A stretch of DNA of 64,000 bases from Cylindrospermum sp. NIES-4074. GTDB lineage: Bacteria > Cyanobacteriota > Cyanobacteriia > Cyanobacteriales > Nostocaceae. How positions within the stretch are numbered: the stretch's first letter is position 1; every line of letters starts with the position of its first letter. The stretch spans positions 3,897,677 through 3,961,676 of the forward strand of contig AP018269.1 of the NCBI GenBank assembly GCA_003994795.1, given 5' to 3'. The position numbers and the translations under genes were made by a program. The notes beneath the pieces were generated by a model. The model ran no database searches, was not told the origin of the DNA, and saw only the letters and a program-made list of their open reading frames with translations. Shown piece by piece: positions 1-8,046 of the stretch.

Positions 1-1
1 T

Positions 2-499
2 AGCGCCAACGCCCTAACTTTAGATGCTGAAGGTCAATTGTGGGTTGGTACTCTTGATGGGCTGGTGAGAGTTAATACTGCTAATGCTTTGATTCTTAAG
101 CGCATCCCTGATTTACCTGGGGCGACTGTGCAAGCCTTAGCTATCAGCCCCGAAGGGTTAATTTGGGCGGGAATGCCGAATAATTTGTTAGTGATTAACC
201 CAAAAAATGGCATAATTCTGCGTTCTGTAACTCGCCTGCGCGGAAGTAATGTGACATCAATACGTTTTGCTAAGGATGGTAGTGTCTGGGTCGGCACTAG
301 CAATGGTTTGTTACGATTAAATCCAAATACAGGAGCGGTGTTAGACGAAGTTGCTGGACTTCCTTCTAGTCGAGTGCTGGCTGTTGCACCTGACATCGGC
401 AATAAATTGTGGGTCGGGACTAGTGAAGGTCTGGCTTGGGTAATGCCCAAAATGGGTAGAGCAAAAACCCATCTAGCTTTTAGCCGCGCTGTTAAGTAA
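2..499 (+). CDS. Beta-propeller repeat protein, 3' end only (5' part outside window)
   Basis: The reading frame is already open at base 2 and has no start codon in context, so this is the C-terminal part of a longer gene. About 165 residues are visible. They contain roughly four blades of about 40 residues with the recurring pattern LWVGT-x-GLxRxN, typical of two-component-regulator propeller (Reg_prop) repeats found in periplasmic sensor domains and in stand-alone cyanobacterial propeller proteins. The protein ends at a TAA about 20 residues after the last blade, with no kinase or output domain, so this looks like a stand-alone propeller or the tail of one. The ligand or partner cannot be told from the sequence. 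It is followed after 118 bases by panB on the same strand, with a heptamer array between them, so co-transcription is possible but not shown. Confidence 0.75.
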   Translation, partial: SANALTLDAEGQLWVGTLDGLVRVNTANALILKRIPDLPGATVQALAISPEGLIWAGMPNNLLVINPKNGIILRSVTRLRGSNVTSIRFAKDGSVWVGTSNGLLRLNPNTGAVLDEVAGLPSSRVLAVAPDIGNKLWVGTSEGLAWVMPKMGRAKTHLAFSRAVK

Positions 500-564
500 A
501 GGTTGGGGATTAGGTACGAGGGAGCAGTGGGAATTATTGAAGAAACTGCTCTCTTCTCTCCTCA

Positions 565-599
565 CATTACCCATTACCCATTACCCATTACCCATTACC
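565..599. repeat. Short tandem heptamer array, CATTACC x5 (STRR type)
   Basis: Five perfect uninterrupted copies of CATTACC lie directly upstream of panB, ending 18 bases before its ATG. The complement is GGTAATG, the same heptamer that overlaps the stop codon of the RibD-type gene at 33.4 kb. Such arrays are a hallmark of filamentous cyanobacterial genomes. Confidence 0.9.
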
Positions 600-617
600 C
601 AATCTAAAATTTCAGCT

Positions 618-1406
618 ATGCCAGTTACTACCCAGCAATTAATTCAATGGAAACAGCAGGGACGTGCAATTGTCGCCTTGACTGCCTGGGATTATGCGAT
701 CGCACAAATTCTCGACGCAGCTGGTGTAGACTTAATCCTTGTGGGTGACTCAATGGCGGTAGTTTTGGGCTATGAAACTACACTACCAATCACCCTGGAA
801 GAAATGCTGCACCATGCCCAAGCAGTGCGCCGTGGTGTGAAACGCGCTTTAGTAGTTGTAGATTTACCGTTTTTGACTTATCAAGAAAGTGTCCAGCAAG
901 CGATGCACTCAGCTGGGCGGGTGTTGAAAGAAACCGGTGCTCAAGCGGTAAAGTTAGAGGGTGGACATCCCGCAATGTTAGAAACTGTAGCGCGGCTGGT
1001 GCAAGCAGGAATTCCGGTGATGGGTCATGTGGGTTTAACACCCCAATCAGTACATCAAATTGGCTTGCGAAAACAGGGAAAAACCCAAGAACAAGGTGAG
1101 AGAATTTTTAATGAAGCGATCGCTCTCGAACAAGCAGGTGTATTTTCCATAGTCTTAGAACACATCCCCGCTGAATTGGCATTGCAGATTACAGATAAAC
1201 TCAGTATTCCTACGATAGGAATTGGAGCAGGCCCCGACTGTGATGGTCAAGTTTTAGTTACTTCTGATTTACTCGGACTGACAGAGAAACAACCACCATT
1301 TGCCAAAGTTTATACAAATTTGCGAGAGACAATTACTAAAGCTGTGGAGGATTATGCAGTGGAAGTGCGCGATCGGCAGTTCCCACAAAATGAGAATCCA
1401 ACTTGA
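618..1406 (+). CDS. panB: 3-methyl-2-oxobutanoate hydroxymethyltransferase (ketopantoate hydroxymethyltransferase)
   Basis: PanB transfers a one-carbon unit from methylene-tetrahydrofolate to 2-oxoisovalerate, giving ketopantoate in the first committed step of pantothenate and CoA synthesis in the cytoplasm. The 262-residue product matches the usual length (about 264). Family landmarks are visible: TAWDY near residue 22, the metal-binding GDS at 43-45, VDLPF at 81-85, KLEGG at 112-116, GHVGLTPQ at 136-143 and GIGAGP in the last third. I chose the ATG at 618. An in-frame TTG at 537 would add 27 residues encoded by the CATTACC heptamer array, which have no counterpart in the family. No panC or panD is adjacent in this window. 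Confidence 0.95.
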   Translation: MPVTTQQLIQWKQQGRAIVALTAWDYAIAQILDAAGVDLILVGDSMAVVLGYETTLPITLEEMLHHAQAVRRGVKRALVVVDLPFLTYQESVQQAMHSAGRVLKETGAQAVKLEGGHPAMLETVARLVQAGIPVMGHVGLTPQSVHQIGLRKQGKTQEQGERIFNEAIALEQAGVFSIVLEHIPAELALQITDKLSIPTIGIGAGPDCDGQVLVTSDLLGLTEKQPPFAKVYTNLRETITKAVEDYAVEVRDRQFPQNENPT

Positions 1407-1432
1407 GCCAAAATCTATATGACTAATATTAT

Positions 1433-1567
1433 TTAAGTAGGAGAACTCAATTAAAATGAAATCTTCGTAGTAAGGACTTTAGTCCTTAAAATGCTTGCCC
1501 GAAGCGATAAATCGCTCACTACAAACAAAACTTTCATCTTATATTTAATTTACGTCTACCTACTTAA
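1433..1567. mobile_element. MITE-like element of about 135 bp with imperfect terminal inverted repeats
   Basis: The left end (TTAAGTAGG from 1433) and the right end (complement TTAAGTAGG ending at 1567) are inverted copies, and similarity continues inward through an AATTAAATATAAGATGAAA-like stretch. The interior carries a second inverted pair: GTAGTAAGG at 1467 and its partner near CACTACAAAC at 1517-1526, with small palindromes AAGGACTTTAGTCCTT and AGCGATAAATCGCT. No ORF is present. Together this suggests a non-autonomous transposon-like repeat. A second element of the same size with an overlapping internal motif is at 46024-46158. Confidence 0.6.
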
Positions 1568-1594
1568 TTTTTAATTCTTAATTTTTAATTCCCC

Positions 1595-1618
1595 GTTCGC
1601 GTAGCGTCCCGCAGGGAA
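1595..1618. repeat. GC-rich interspersed repeat (GTTCGCGTAGCG family)
   Basis: A 24-bp segment beginning GTTCGCGTAGCG and ending GGGAA recurs with three changes at 29113-29136. A partial version lies inside the 13.9 kb element. It sits 21 bases before the kinase start. These short GC-rich repeats are common between Nostoc genes; no function is evident. Confidence 0.6.
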
Positions 1619-1638
1619 GGAGTTGACATCTGCCTATC

Positions 1639-3699
1639 ATGATATGTTGCCTTAATTCTACTTGCCACAATCCCCCAAATCCTGACGGCACAAAGTTTTG
1701 CTCTCATTGTGGCGTTCCTCTAACAATATTGCGTCACTATCGCCCTATTCGCGTAGTCGGTAGCGGGGGATTTGGTAAAACATATCTAGCAGAAGATGTG
1801 GAAAAGTTTAATGAACCTTGCGTCATTAAGCAATTTGCACCTCAAGTACAGAGTTCTGGTTCACTGCAAAAAGCGACGGAACTATTTGAGCAAGAAGCAA
1901 GACGACTGCAAGAACTAGGAGAACATCCCCAAATTCCTACATTATTCGCCTATTTTGAAGAAGATAAACGCCTGTATTTAGTGCAGCAGTTTATCGAAGG
2001 GCAGAATTTATTAGAAGAGTTACAACATCAGGGAATCTTCAGCGAGGATAAGATTCGAGAATTATTGAGTGATTTATTAAATATTCTCCAAATTGTTCAT
2101 CAGCATCAAGTCATTCACCGAGATATCAAACCACAAAATATACTTCGCAGAAAGCCCCAAAACTTTGTTAAAAATAAGGCAAATTTTCCTCAACTAGTAA
2201 AAGGAAATTTGGTACTTATTGACTTTGGTGCTTCTAAACAATTGAGTGAGACGGTGTTTACTAAAGGCGGTACAACTATCGGTTCCTTTGGTTATGCACC
2301 TTTGGAACAAATGCAGGACGGTAAAGCTTATCCGGCTAGTGATTTATATAGTGTGGCGGCGACTTGTTTTCATTTACTAACTAATATTGTTCCTTGGGAA
2401 TTATGGAAAAAGCAAGGATATGGCTGGGTGACTAATTGGCGACAGCATTTGCGACAACCACTTAGTGAGGAATTGGGCGCTATTTTAGACAAGTTATTGC
2501 AACCAGATTATCAGGAGCGTTATCAATCAGCAGATGCAGTTTTACAAGACTTAAATTCTCTGCCACCATTGCCAGAAGCACCACCCACTGCAACCTATTA
2601 TCCAGATATCCCACCAACACAAACCTATCATCCTACATCAGCACCTACAGCAACCCATAACGATCAAACATCACCGCTTGTAGATTTACCCAAACAGAAA
2701 AACAAGTCTAAAAAACCAGTTTTAGTTAGTGGGATTATTCTGTTATTGAGTTTAGGTGGATATGGAATTTGGCAAATTACTAATCATCTGCCAGCTAAAA
2801 CAATTGCTTATGAGAAATTGGCTCTAACTAACAGCCTGACTGGACATACAGACTTGGTTAGTAGTCTTGCCATTAGCTCCGATGGACAAACTATGGTAAG
2901 TGGTAGTGGTGACAGAAACATCAAGATTTGGAATCTGCAAACAGGCGGTTTGAAAACTACGCTATCTTTACATACAGATGCAATTACTTCTGTTGCTATT
3001 AGTCCAGATGGACAGAGTTTAGTAAGTGGCAGCAAAGACAGCACAATCAAGATTTGGAATCTGCAAACTGGCAGCTTAAAAAATACACTCACTGGACATA
3101 AATATGCAGTTAATTCTGTTGCTATTAGTCCCGATGGGCAGACTCTAGTGAGTGGGAGTACTGATAAGTCTATCAAGATTTGGAATCTGCAAACGGGGGA
3201 ATTAAAAAATACTCTCAATGGAAATAGTAAATCAGTTTGGCGAGTAGCTTTTAGCCCAGATGGCAAAACCTTAGTTAGTGGAGGTTATGATAACACAATT
3301 AAGATTTGGAACCTGCAACCGCCTTCATTAAAATCTACCCTCACTAGGCATAATGATTTGGTTTATGCTCTTGCTATTAGTCCAGATGGACAGACTTTAG
3401 TAAGTGGTAGTATTGACAAAACTATCAAAATTTGGAATCTGCAAACGGGGGCTTTAAAAAATACCCTGAACTGGCATAAATATGGGGTAACTTCTCTCGC
3501 TATTAGTTCAGATAGTAAAACTCTGGTAAGTGGCAGTTTTGACAATACCATCAAGGTTTGGGATTTGCCAACGGGTGAGTTGAAAAATACCCTCACTGGG
3601 CATACTGATTTGGTTTATGCTGTGGCTATTAGTCCCGATGGGCAAACGCTGGTGAGTGGGAGTAAGGATAATACTATCAAGATTTGGCGATCGCCATAA
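1639..3699 (+). CDS. Ser/Thr protein kinase with N-terminal 4-Cys motif, one membrane segment and seven WD40 repeats
   Basis: This 686-residue protein is a Hanks-type kinase of the cyanobacterial 4-Cys class. Cysteines at 3/4, 9, 21 and 24 (CxxC at 21-24) form a small zinc-ribbon-like head. The kinase domain spans about 34-305, with glycine loop GSGGFG at 41-46, catalytic loop HRDIKPQN starting at 160, and DFG. A Pro/Thr-rich linker follows, then a hydrophobic segment at about 360-379, then seven WD40 repeats of 42 residues from about 395 to the end. The last repeat closes at IKIW, so one complete propeller is expected on the far side of the membrane from the kinase. All catalytic motifs are intact. 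The repeats are very alike at DNA level (126-bp period), suggesting recent amplification or conversion. The substrate is unknown. The only start without a long extension is the ATG at 1639. Confidence 0.93.
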   Translation: MICCLNSTCHNPPNPDGTKFCSHCGVPLTILRHYRPIRVVGSGGFGKTYLAEDVEKFNEPCVIKQFAPQVQSSGSLQKATELFEQEARRLQELGEHPQIPTLFAYFEEDKRLYLVQQFIEGQNLLEELQHQGIFSEDKIRELLSDLLNILQIVHQHQVIHRDIKPQNILRRKPQNFVKNKANFPQLVKGNLVLIDFGASKQLSETVFTKGGTTIGSFGYAPLEQMQDGKAYPASDLYSVAATCFHLLTNIVPWELWKKQGYGWVTNWRQHLRQPLSEELGAILDKLLQPDYQERYQSADAVLQDLNSLPPLPEAPPTATYYPDIPPTQTYHPTSAPTATHNDQTSPLVDLPKQKNKSKKPVLVSGIILLLSLGGYGIWQITNHLPAKTIAYEKLALTNSLTGHTDLVSSLAISSDGQTMVSGSGDRNIKIWNLQTGGLKTTLSLHTDAITSVAISPDGQSLVSGSKDSTIKIWNLQTGSLKNTLTGHKYAVNSVAISPDGQTLVSGSTDKSIKIWNLQTGELKNTLNGNSKSVWRVAFSPDGKTLVSGGYDNTIKIWNLQPPSLKSTLTRHNDLVYALAISPDGQTLVSGSIDKTIKIWNLQTGALKNTLNWHKYGVTSLAISSDSKTLVSGSFDNTIKVWDLPTGELKNTLTGHTDLVYAVAISPDGQTLVSGSKDNTIKIWRSP

Positions 3700-3758
3700 T
3701 ATTTATTAATACAAATTAATGTTGTATCTCATGTATATCCTTTAATTCAGTAATTAAT

Positions 3759-3795
3759 TAACAGGTAATTGGTTATTAATTCCTATTACCTGTTA
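3759..3795. terminator. Perfect 11-bp inverted repeat between convergent genes; possible terminator
   Basis: TAACAGGTAAT (3759-3769) and its exact complement (3785-3795) flank a 15-base loop between the WD40 kinase (+) and the small minus-strand pair. There is no long T-run on either strand, so a factor-independent terminator is plausible but not compelling. Confidence 0.4.
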
Positions 3796-3830
3796 ATACC
3801 TGAATTATTACCAAAATTGTTTCTAATGAT

Positions 3831-4166
3831 CTATGGATTTTGAGATTCTTGATTAACTGGCTTTTCTTGTTCAGTTAAATCTTGAAGAAGGGCTGAAGAC
3901 GTTGAAAGCGCTTGTTGCTCTGCCTTCATACGAGATTTTTTTCTTTTTGCTTGTTTAATTCTCTGCTTTATAGCATCCTCAGCTAACCGAATATTTTCTT
4001 CTATTGGTACACCGTCTTCTGTCGTCATCGGCCCATACCATGTTGCTTCCGAGTCTGGAGTACGACGACTGTATAATATACGCAAAGGCTCAAGCTCCTC
4101 CCGATGTGCAAGTGCATAAGCTCTGAGTTCTTTGTTTGTCATTTGTTCAAAATTCGGGCTGGACAT
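3831..4166 (-). CDS. Small charged protein, DUF6887-like, second gene of a two-gene pair
   Basis: The product has 111 residues. The N-terminus (SPNFEQMTNKELRAYALAHRE) resembles what I recall of the cyanobacterial DUF6887 family, small proteins usually encoded beside DUF6888 proteins. The centre is acidic and the 80-100 region is strongly basic (KQAKRKKSRMK). There is no signal peptide or membrane segment. It overlaps the upstream gene by 20 bases, so the two are surely co-transcribed and probably translationally coupled. The size and overlap resemble toxin-antitoxin organisation, but no toxin fold is recognisable and the function is unknown. The family name is from memory and needs a profile search. 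Confidence 0.7.
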   Translation of the reverse strand: MSSPNFEQMTNKELRAYALAHREELEPLRILYSRRTPDSEATWYGPMTTEDGVPIEENIRLAEDAIKQRIKQAKRKKSRMKAEQQALSTSSALLQDLTEQEKPVNQESQNP

Positions 4167-4401
4167 CTAAAAACCTCCAATATCCATCAGGGGGTACAAC
4201 AATCTGAAGTTCCTCACCTGCAAGAATGAATACAACTTTCGTTTGTTCGTCAAAACGGAATAGCTCGATGTTTCTATAGCTGTTAGACAACATCTGGCAG
4301 ACTCTCAGACAGGCTAAGGCTTGTGCAACAGTAGGATAAATAGCAGTTTCCTCAATTGTGGCATAAATGATTTTAAGCTGTATGTGGCTGTGTAATAGCA
4401 A
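4147..4401 (-). CDS. Small protein, DUF6888-like, first gene of a two-gene pair
   Basis: The product has 84 residues. The stretch QALACLRVCQMLSNSYRNIE followed by ELFRFDEQTKVVFILAGEE and a C-terminal DGYWRF matches my memory of the cyanobacterial DUF6888 family. The best start is a TTG at 4401 (reads LLHSHIQ); no upstream ATG is in frame, so the start is uncertain. It overlaps the next gene by 20 bases. No catalytic motif is visible. The sequence gives no function; the conserved pairing suggests that the two products act together. Confidence 0.65.
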   Translation of the reverse strand: MLLHSHIQLKIIYATIEETAIYPTVAQALACLRVCQMLSNSYRNIELFRFDEQTKVVFILAGEELQIVVPPDGYWRFLDVQPEF

Positions 4402-4835
4402 GCCATAACGCCTTCTATGTCCCTAACGGATATACCTGTGGTGCGATCGCTGATGTTATATAATTTTTAGTGCGATCGCACTGCTCCCTGACTGGGTTTA
4501 TCCTGATCTGAATACTGTCTAGCCACAAACGGGCGCTCTTAACGACCAAACACTGTGAAAATTGGGAAACTCTTAACTATTAATAAATATATAGGGGTTG
4601 GGGCGATTGATGGTTTATATTTACCGAGAAGGTAGCGCCAACAGCCACTCAGATTTAGATACCAGGAGGCAGTCCCACTTCACCCCTTCAGAATCATGCT
4701 CTGATACCATCACTATGAAGCGTGGGTAAGGGTTAGCGTGACATGAAAATGAATAATTTTTGCTGAATGGCCACGGATAAAGACTAAACTTAAAAGTCTT
4801 GTACAGCAAAACCTGTAGCTTTAAATGAAGTAATT
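4402..4835. other. Intergenic region upstream of serA; no confident gene
   Basis: This 434-base divergent region holds two HIP1 sites (about 4441-4485) and presumably both promoters. A 39-codon plus-strand ORF (4610-4729) and a 62-codon minus-strand ORF (4621-4809) overlap here. Neither has a convincing ribosome site or a recognisable product. The plus-strand one, with its SESCSDTITMKRG ending, faintly recalls the 3' end of some TnpB genes, but that is only an impression. Confidence 0.4.
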
Positions 4836-6416
4836 ATGTCCAAGGTTCTTGTCTCCGATACTATTGACCAAGCTGGAATTGACATTCTTTCCCAAGTCGC
4901 CACCGTTGATGTCAAAACAGGTTTAAAACCAGCAGAATTAGTGGCAATCATTGGTGAGTACGATGCATTAATGATTCGTTCTGGCACCCGTGTGACCCAA
5001 GAAATTATAGACGCAGGCACACAACTAAAAATCATCGGTCGTGCCGGTGTGGGTGTAGATAATGTGGATGTTCCTGCTGCTACCCGGCGAGGGATTGTAG
5101 TCGTCAATTCTCCTGAAGGTAACACCATTGCCGCTGCGGAACACGCCCTGGCCATGATATTGGCTTTGTCTCGTCACATCCCTGATGCTAACGCTTCAGT
5201 GAAACGGGGGGCTTGGGATCGCAATAGCTTTATCGGCACGGAAGTTTACAAAAAAACTCTGGGTGTTGTCGGCTTGGGGAAAATTGGTTCCCATGTGGCA
5301 TCTGTGGCCAGAGCAATGGGGATGAAACTACTAGCGTATGATCCCTTTATCTCCACAGAACGCGCTGAACAGCTTGGTTGTCAGTTGGTAGATTTAGATT
5401 TGCTTTTCCAGCAAGCAGACTACATCACGTTACACATTCCCAAAACCCCAGAAACCACCCACTTAATTAACGCCACAACTTTGGCGAAGATGAAACCTAA
5501 TGCCAGAATTATCAACTGCGCTCGTGGTGGCATCATTGATGAAGCGGCTTTGGCAGCAGCGCTGAAAGCGGGTAAAATAGCTGGTGCAGCTTTGGATGTG
5601 TTTGAGTCAGAACCGCTGGGTGAATCTGATTTGCGATCGCTAGGCAAAGAAATTATCCTCACCCCCCACTTGGGAGCCTCCACGGCAGAAGCTCAAGTGA
5701 ATGTAGCCATAGACGTGGCTGAACAAATTCGCGATGTTCTCTTAGGATTACCAGCACGTTCTGCTGTCAACATTCCCGGACTTGGCCCCGATGTGTTGGA
5801 AGAACTCAAGCCTTATATGCAGTTGGCAGAAACCTTGGGTAACTTGGTAGGACAACTAGCTGGGGGCAGGGTAGAGTTACTTAATGTCCGATTGCAAGGG
5901 GAACTAGCAACCAACAAGAGTCAGCCGTTGGTAGTCGCATCCCTCAAGGGCCTACTTTACCAAGCTCTGCGGGAACGAGTAAATTATGTTAATGCCAGCT
6001 TAGAAGCCAAAGAAAGAGGAATTCGCGTGATTGAAACGCGGGATGCCTCCGCTCGCGATTATGCCGGCTCTTTGCATCTAGAAGCCACAGGTACTCTAGG
6101 TACTCATTCTGTAACGGGTGCTTTGTTGGGTGAAAAAGAAATTCACCTCACTGACGTTGACGGGTTCCCCATTAACGTTCCTCCGAGCAAATATATGTTG
6201 TTCACCTTGCACCGCGATATGCCAGGAATCATCGGCAAACTCGGTTCTCTCCTTGGCAGTTTTAATGTCAATATTGCCAGTATGCAAGTAGGTCGCAAAA
6301 TCGTTCGGGGTGATGCGGTGATGGCTCTGAGTATAGATGACCCCTTACCCGATGGTATTTTAGATGAGATTACTAAAGTATCTGGGATTCGGGATGCGTA
6401 TACAGTAACGTTATAA
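4836..6416 (+). CDS. serA: D-3-phosphoglycerate dehydrogenase
   Basis: SerA oxidises 3-phosphoglycerate to 3-phosphohydroxypyruvate with NAD, the first step of the phosphorylated serine pathway. The 526-residue length fits the long (type I) form. Visible parts are the substrate-binding region (RSGTRV at 48-53), the NAD fold with VGLGKIG at 145-151, catalytic Arg230 (INCARGG), Glu259 and His278 (TPHLGAS), an intervening ASB-type domain, and a C-terminal ACT domain from about 452 (MLFTLHRDMPGIIGKLGS), the usual site of serine feedback control. The ATG at 4836 gives the standard N-terminus MSKVLVSD. prmA follows on the same strand, separated only by an inverted-repeat element. Confidence 0.97.
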   Translation: MSKVLVSDTIDQAGIDILSQVATVDVKTGLKPAELVAIIGEYDALMIRSGTRVTQEIIDAGTQLKIIGRAGVGVDNVDVPAATRRGIVVVNSPEGNTIAAAEHALAMILALSRHIPDANASVKRGAWDRNSFIGTEVYKKTLGVVGLGKIGSHVASVARAMGMKLLAYDPFISTERAEQLGCQLVDLDLLFQQADYITLHIPKTPETTHLINATTLAKMKPNARIINCARGGIIDEAALAAALKAGKIAGAALDVFESEPLGESDLRSLGKEIILTPHLGASTAEAQVNVAIDVAEQIRDVLLGLPARSAVNIPGLGPDVLEELKPYMQLAETLGNLVGQLAGGRVELLNVRLQGELATNKSQPLVVASLKGLLYQALRERVNYVNASLEAKERGIRVIETRDASARDYAGSLHLEATGTLGTHSVTGALLGEKEIHLTDVDGFPINVPPSKYMLFTLHRDMPGIIGKLGSLLGSFNVNIASMQVGRKIVRGDAVMALSIDDPLPDGILDEITKVSGIRDAYTVTL

Positions 6417-6599
6417 AGTGCTGAGTGCTGAGTAACGAGTGCTGAGTGAAAAAAGTTAAGAGTTCTTCTGACTCGTAACTCCTAACTCATCACCCAAAAC
6501 TTATAACTCATCACTCTCTTAAAACTCATAACTCAACAACGCCAGTCGCCTCAAGTCGGGAAACCCGCCCACGGCGCTGGCTCCTCAGCACTCAGCACT
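6417..6599. repeat. Inverted-repeat segment filling the serA-prmA gap, with STRR arms
   Basis: The left arm AGTGCTGAGTGCTGAG (6417-6432) begins at the base after the serA stop codon. Its exact 16-bp complement (6584-6599) ends four bases before the prmA ATG. The interior has further degenerate heptamers and a GC-rich hairpin around 6539-6583 (CGCCAGTCGCC with GGCGCTGGC). The arms are built from the GTGCTGA heptamer. Transcribed, it could fold into one long stem between the two genes. Confidence 0.7.
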
Positions 6600-6603
6600 G
6601 AAT

Positions 6604-7524
6604 ATGGCAAATACCTGGTGGGAACTGAAAATTTTATGTGAACCAGACCTAGAAGATTCTATCTTTTGGCGACTGGAAAATTTTGGCTGTCGTGGCACAG
6701 CTAGTGAAACTAAAGGTAATTCCTTTTCCATCAAGGCTTACCTACCGAGATTTCAAGCACAGCTGCTAGATTTGGCGGCACTGTCCCTCTGGCTGCGGCA
6801 AGATGCTCTGTGTGTAGGACTATCATCTCCTGCACTGCACTGGCATTTAATTGATGAAGAAGATTGGGCTAGTAGCTGGAAACAACACTGGGAACCACAG
6901 GAAATTGGCGATCGCCTACTCATTAACCCAGCATGGCTACCATTACCAGATTCATTGGCAAGGACTGTAATTCGCCTTGACCCTGGTGTGGCATTTGGTA
7001 CAGGCAACCATGCCACGACTCAGTTGTGTTTGGAATCTCTGGAAATGAGGCTGAGTGAAGTTCCTCAATCTTTCATGGAGCAGGGAGAAAAACCAGAAAA
7101 TATCATCATTGCGGATATTGGCTGTGGTTCTGGTATCCTGTCGATTGGCGCGGTGCTATTGGGAGCAGAGAAAGTCTATGCAGTGGATACTGACCCCTTA
7201 GCGGTGCAATCAACTTTTAGCAATCGCGCACTCAACGATATTAATCCAGAACGTTTGGTAGCGGCTGAGGGGAGTGTCGCTACTTTAGCGAAACTGATTG
7301 ATCAACCAGTGGATGGTATCGTTTGTAATATTTTAGCTGAAGTGATTATTGAGTTAGTACCAGAAATAAGTGCGATCGCCAAACCTAGCACTTGGGCTAT
7401 CTTCAGCGGCATTTTATTAGAACAATCCAAAGCTGTTGCTGATGCTTTAGAGCAAAATGGCTGGATTGTTGCTACTCTGTGGAAACGAAAAGAATGGTGT
7501 TGCTTAAATGCCCGCCGTTCATGA
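6604..7524 (+). CDS. prmA: Ribosomal protein L11 methyltransferase
   Basis: PrmA trimethylates ribosomal protein L11 using S-adenosylmethionine. The 306-residue product has the expected N-terminal ferredoxin-like L11-recognition part ([10 protein letters not shown]...) and a class I methyltransferase fold with SAM motif IADIGCGSG at 169-177, acidic residue AVDTD after the second strand, and the catalytic-loop-like CNILAEV. The upstream [21 protein letters not shown] segment is a strong PrmA signature. The ATG at 6604 has no clear Shine-Dalgarno because the inverted-repeat element runs to four bases before it. serA-prmA adjacency recurs in cyanobacteria as far as I recall. Confidence 0.96.
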   Translation: MANTWWELKILCEPDLEDSIFWRLENFGCRGTASETKGNSFSIKAYLPRFQAQLLDLAALSLWLRQDALCVGLSSPALHWHLIDEEDWASSWKQHWEPQEIGDRLLINPAWLPLPDSLARTVIRLDPGVAFGTGNHATTQLCLESLEMRLSEVPQSFMEQGEKPENIIIADIGCGSGILSIGAVLLGAEKVYAVDTDPLAVQSTFSNRALNDINPERLVAAEGSVATLAKLIDQPVDGIVCNILAEVIIELVPEISAIAKPSTWAIFSGILLEQSKAVADALEQNGWIVATLWKRKEWCCLNARRS

Positions 7525-8046
7525 ACAGAAAAGCGGTAGCAGACAGTAGATTATATGGATGCTGAAAAAGTTGTCCTATTTCTTGCGCTTGGGAAATAAA
7601 TCTTTACTAATGTCAATATTTAAGGACATTTCTTCATTGATCAAAACCTCATGGAGATATTTGAGGTAGTAACTTTAAAATTTAATGTGTGGTATATTTA
7701 TTTGCATCTTCTGAGAAATTCAGCTTTTTAGAAAAGTTGTAATGCACCGTTTTGGATCTGCCCAAAAAAAGATTGCAAAACTGCAAAATTTATGGTTCTT
7801 CACCCAGATGTAAGTGAGGAAAGCTTTTGCGGTATGCTTTTGAAAATTTTAGCAGTGAAAAAAATAATAAAAATTAATAGAGCAGTGAGTAAGCATGAGA
7901 AAGCAAAAAACAGGCTATCCTTCAGTCGCATATTTAGTAACAAAAGAGAATTACTTAAGTAATTGCCTGTTTTTTAGCCTATAATATCCAAAAATACGGT
8001 AACTCGCTAAACTTACTGTACATTAGGGTATGGGAGATATATTTTC
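7525..8046. other. 522-base leader region upstream of the sulfate-binding protein gene
   Basis: No ORF, tRNA or known riboswitch was recognised. The region is A/T rich. It contains a strong inverted repeat with flanking A and T runs (7905-7975, listed separately), followed by a TATAAT-like hexamer at 7980-7985. I looked for direct repeats resembling a cyanobacterial Pho box (CTTAACC-type) here and ahead of the phosphate genes and saw none that were convincing. Confidence 0.4.
7905..7975 (+). terminator. Intrinsic-terminator-like inverted repeat in the leader of the sulfate/phosphate transporter genes
   Basis: AAAAAACAGGC (7905-7915) pairs perfectly with GCCTGTTTTTT (7965-7975), giving an 11-bp stem ending in a T-run. 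An inner palindrome TTACTTAAGTAA lies at 7951-7962. It ends 71 bases before the ATG at 8047. It could end a short upstream transcript or act as an attenuator; the long loop makes either only tentative. Confidence 0.45.

Noticed and set aside
537-617. 27-codon N-terminal extension of PanB from a TTG
   Set aside because: It is encoded by heptamer repeats and has no counterpart in the PanB family.
4621-4809. 62-codon minus-strand ORF upstream of serA
   Set aside because: No ribosome site, no recognisable sequence, and it overlaps another short frame; both look like chance.
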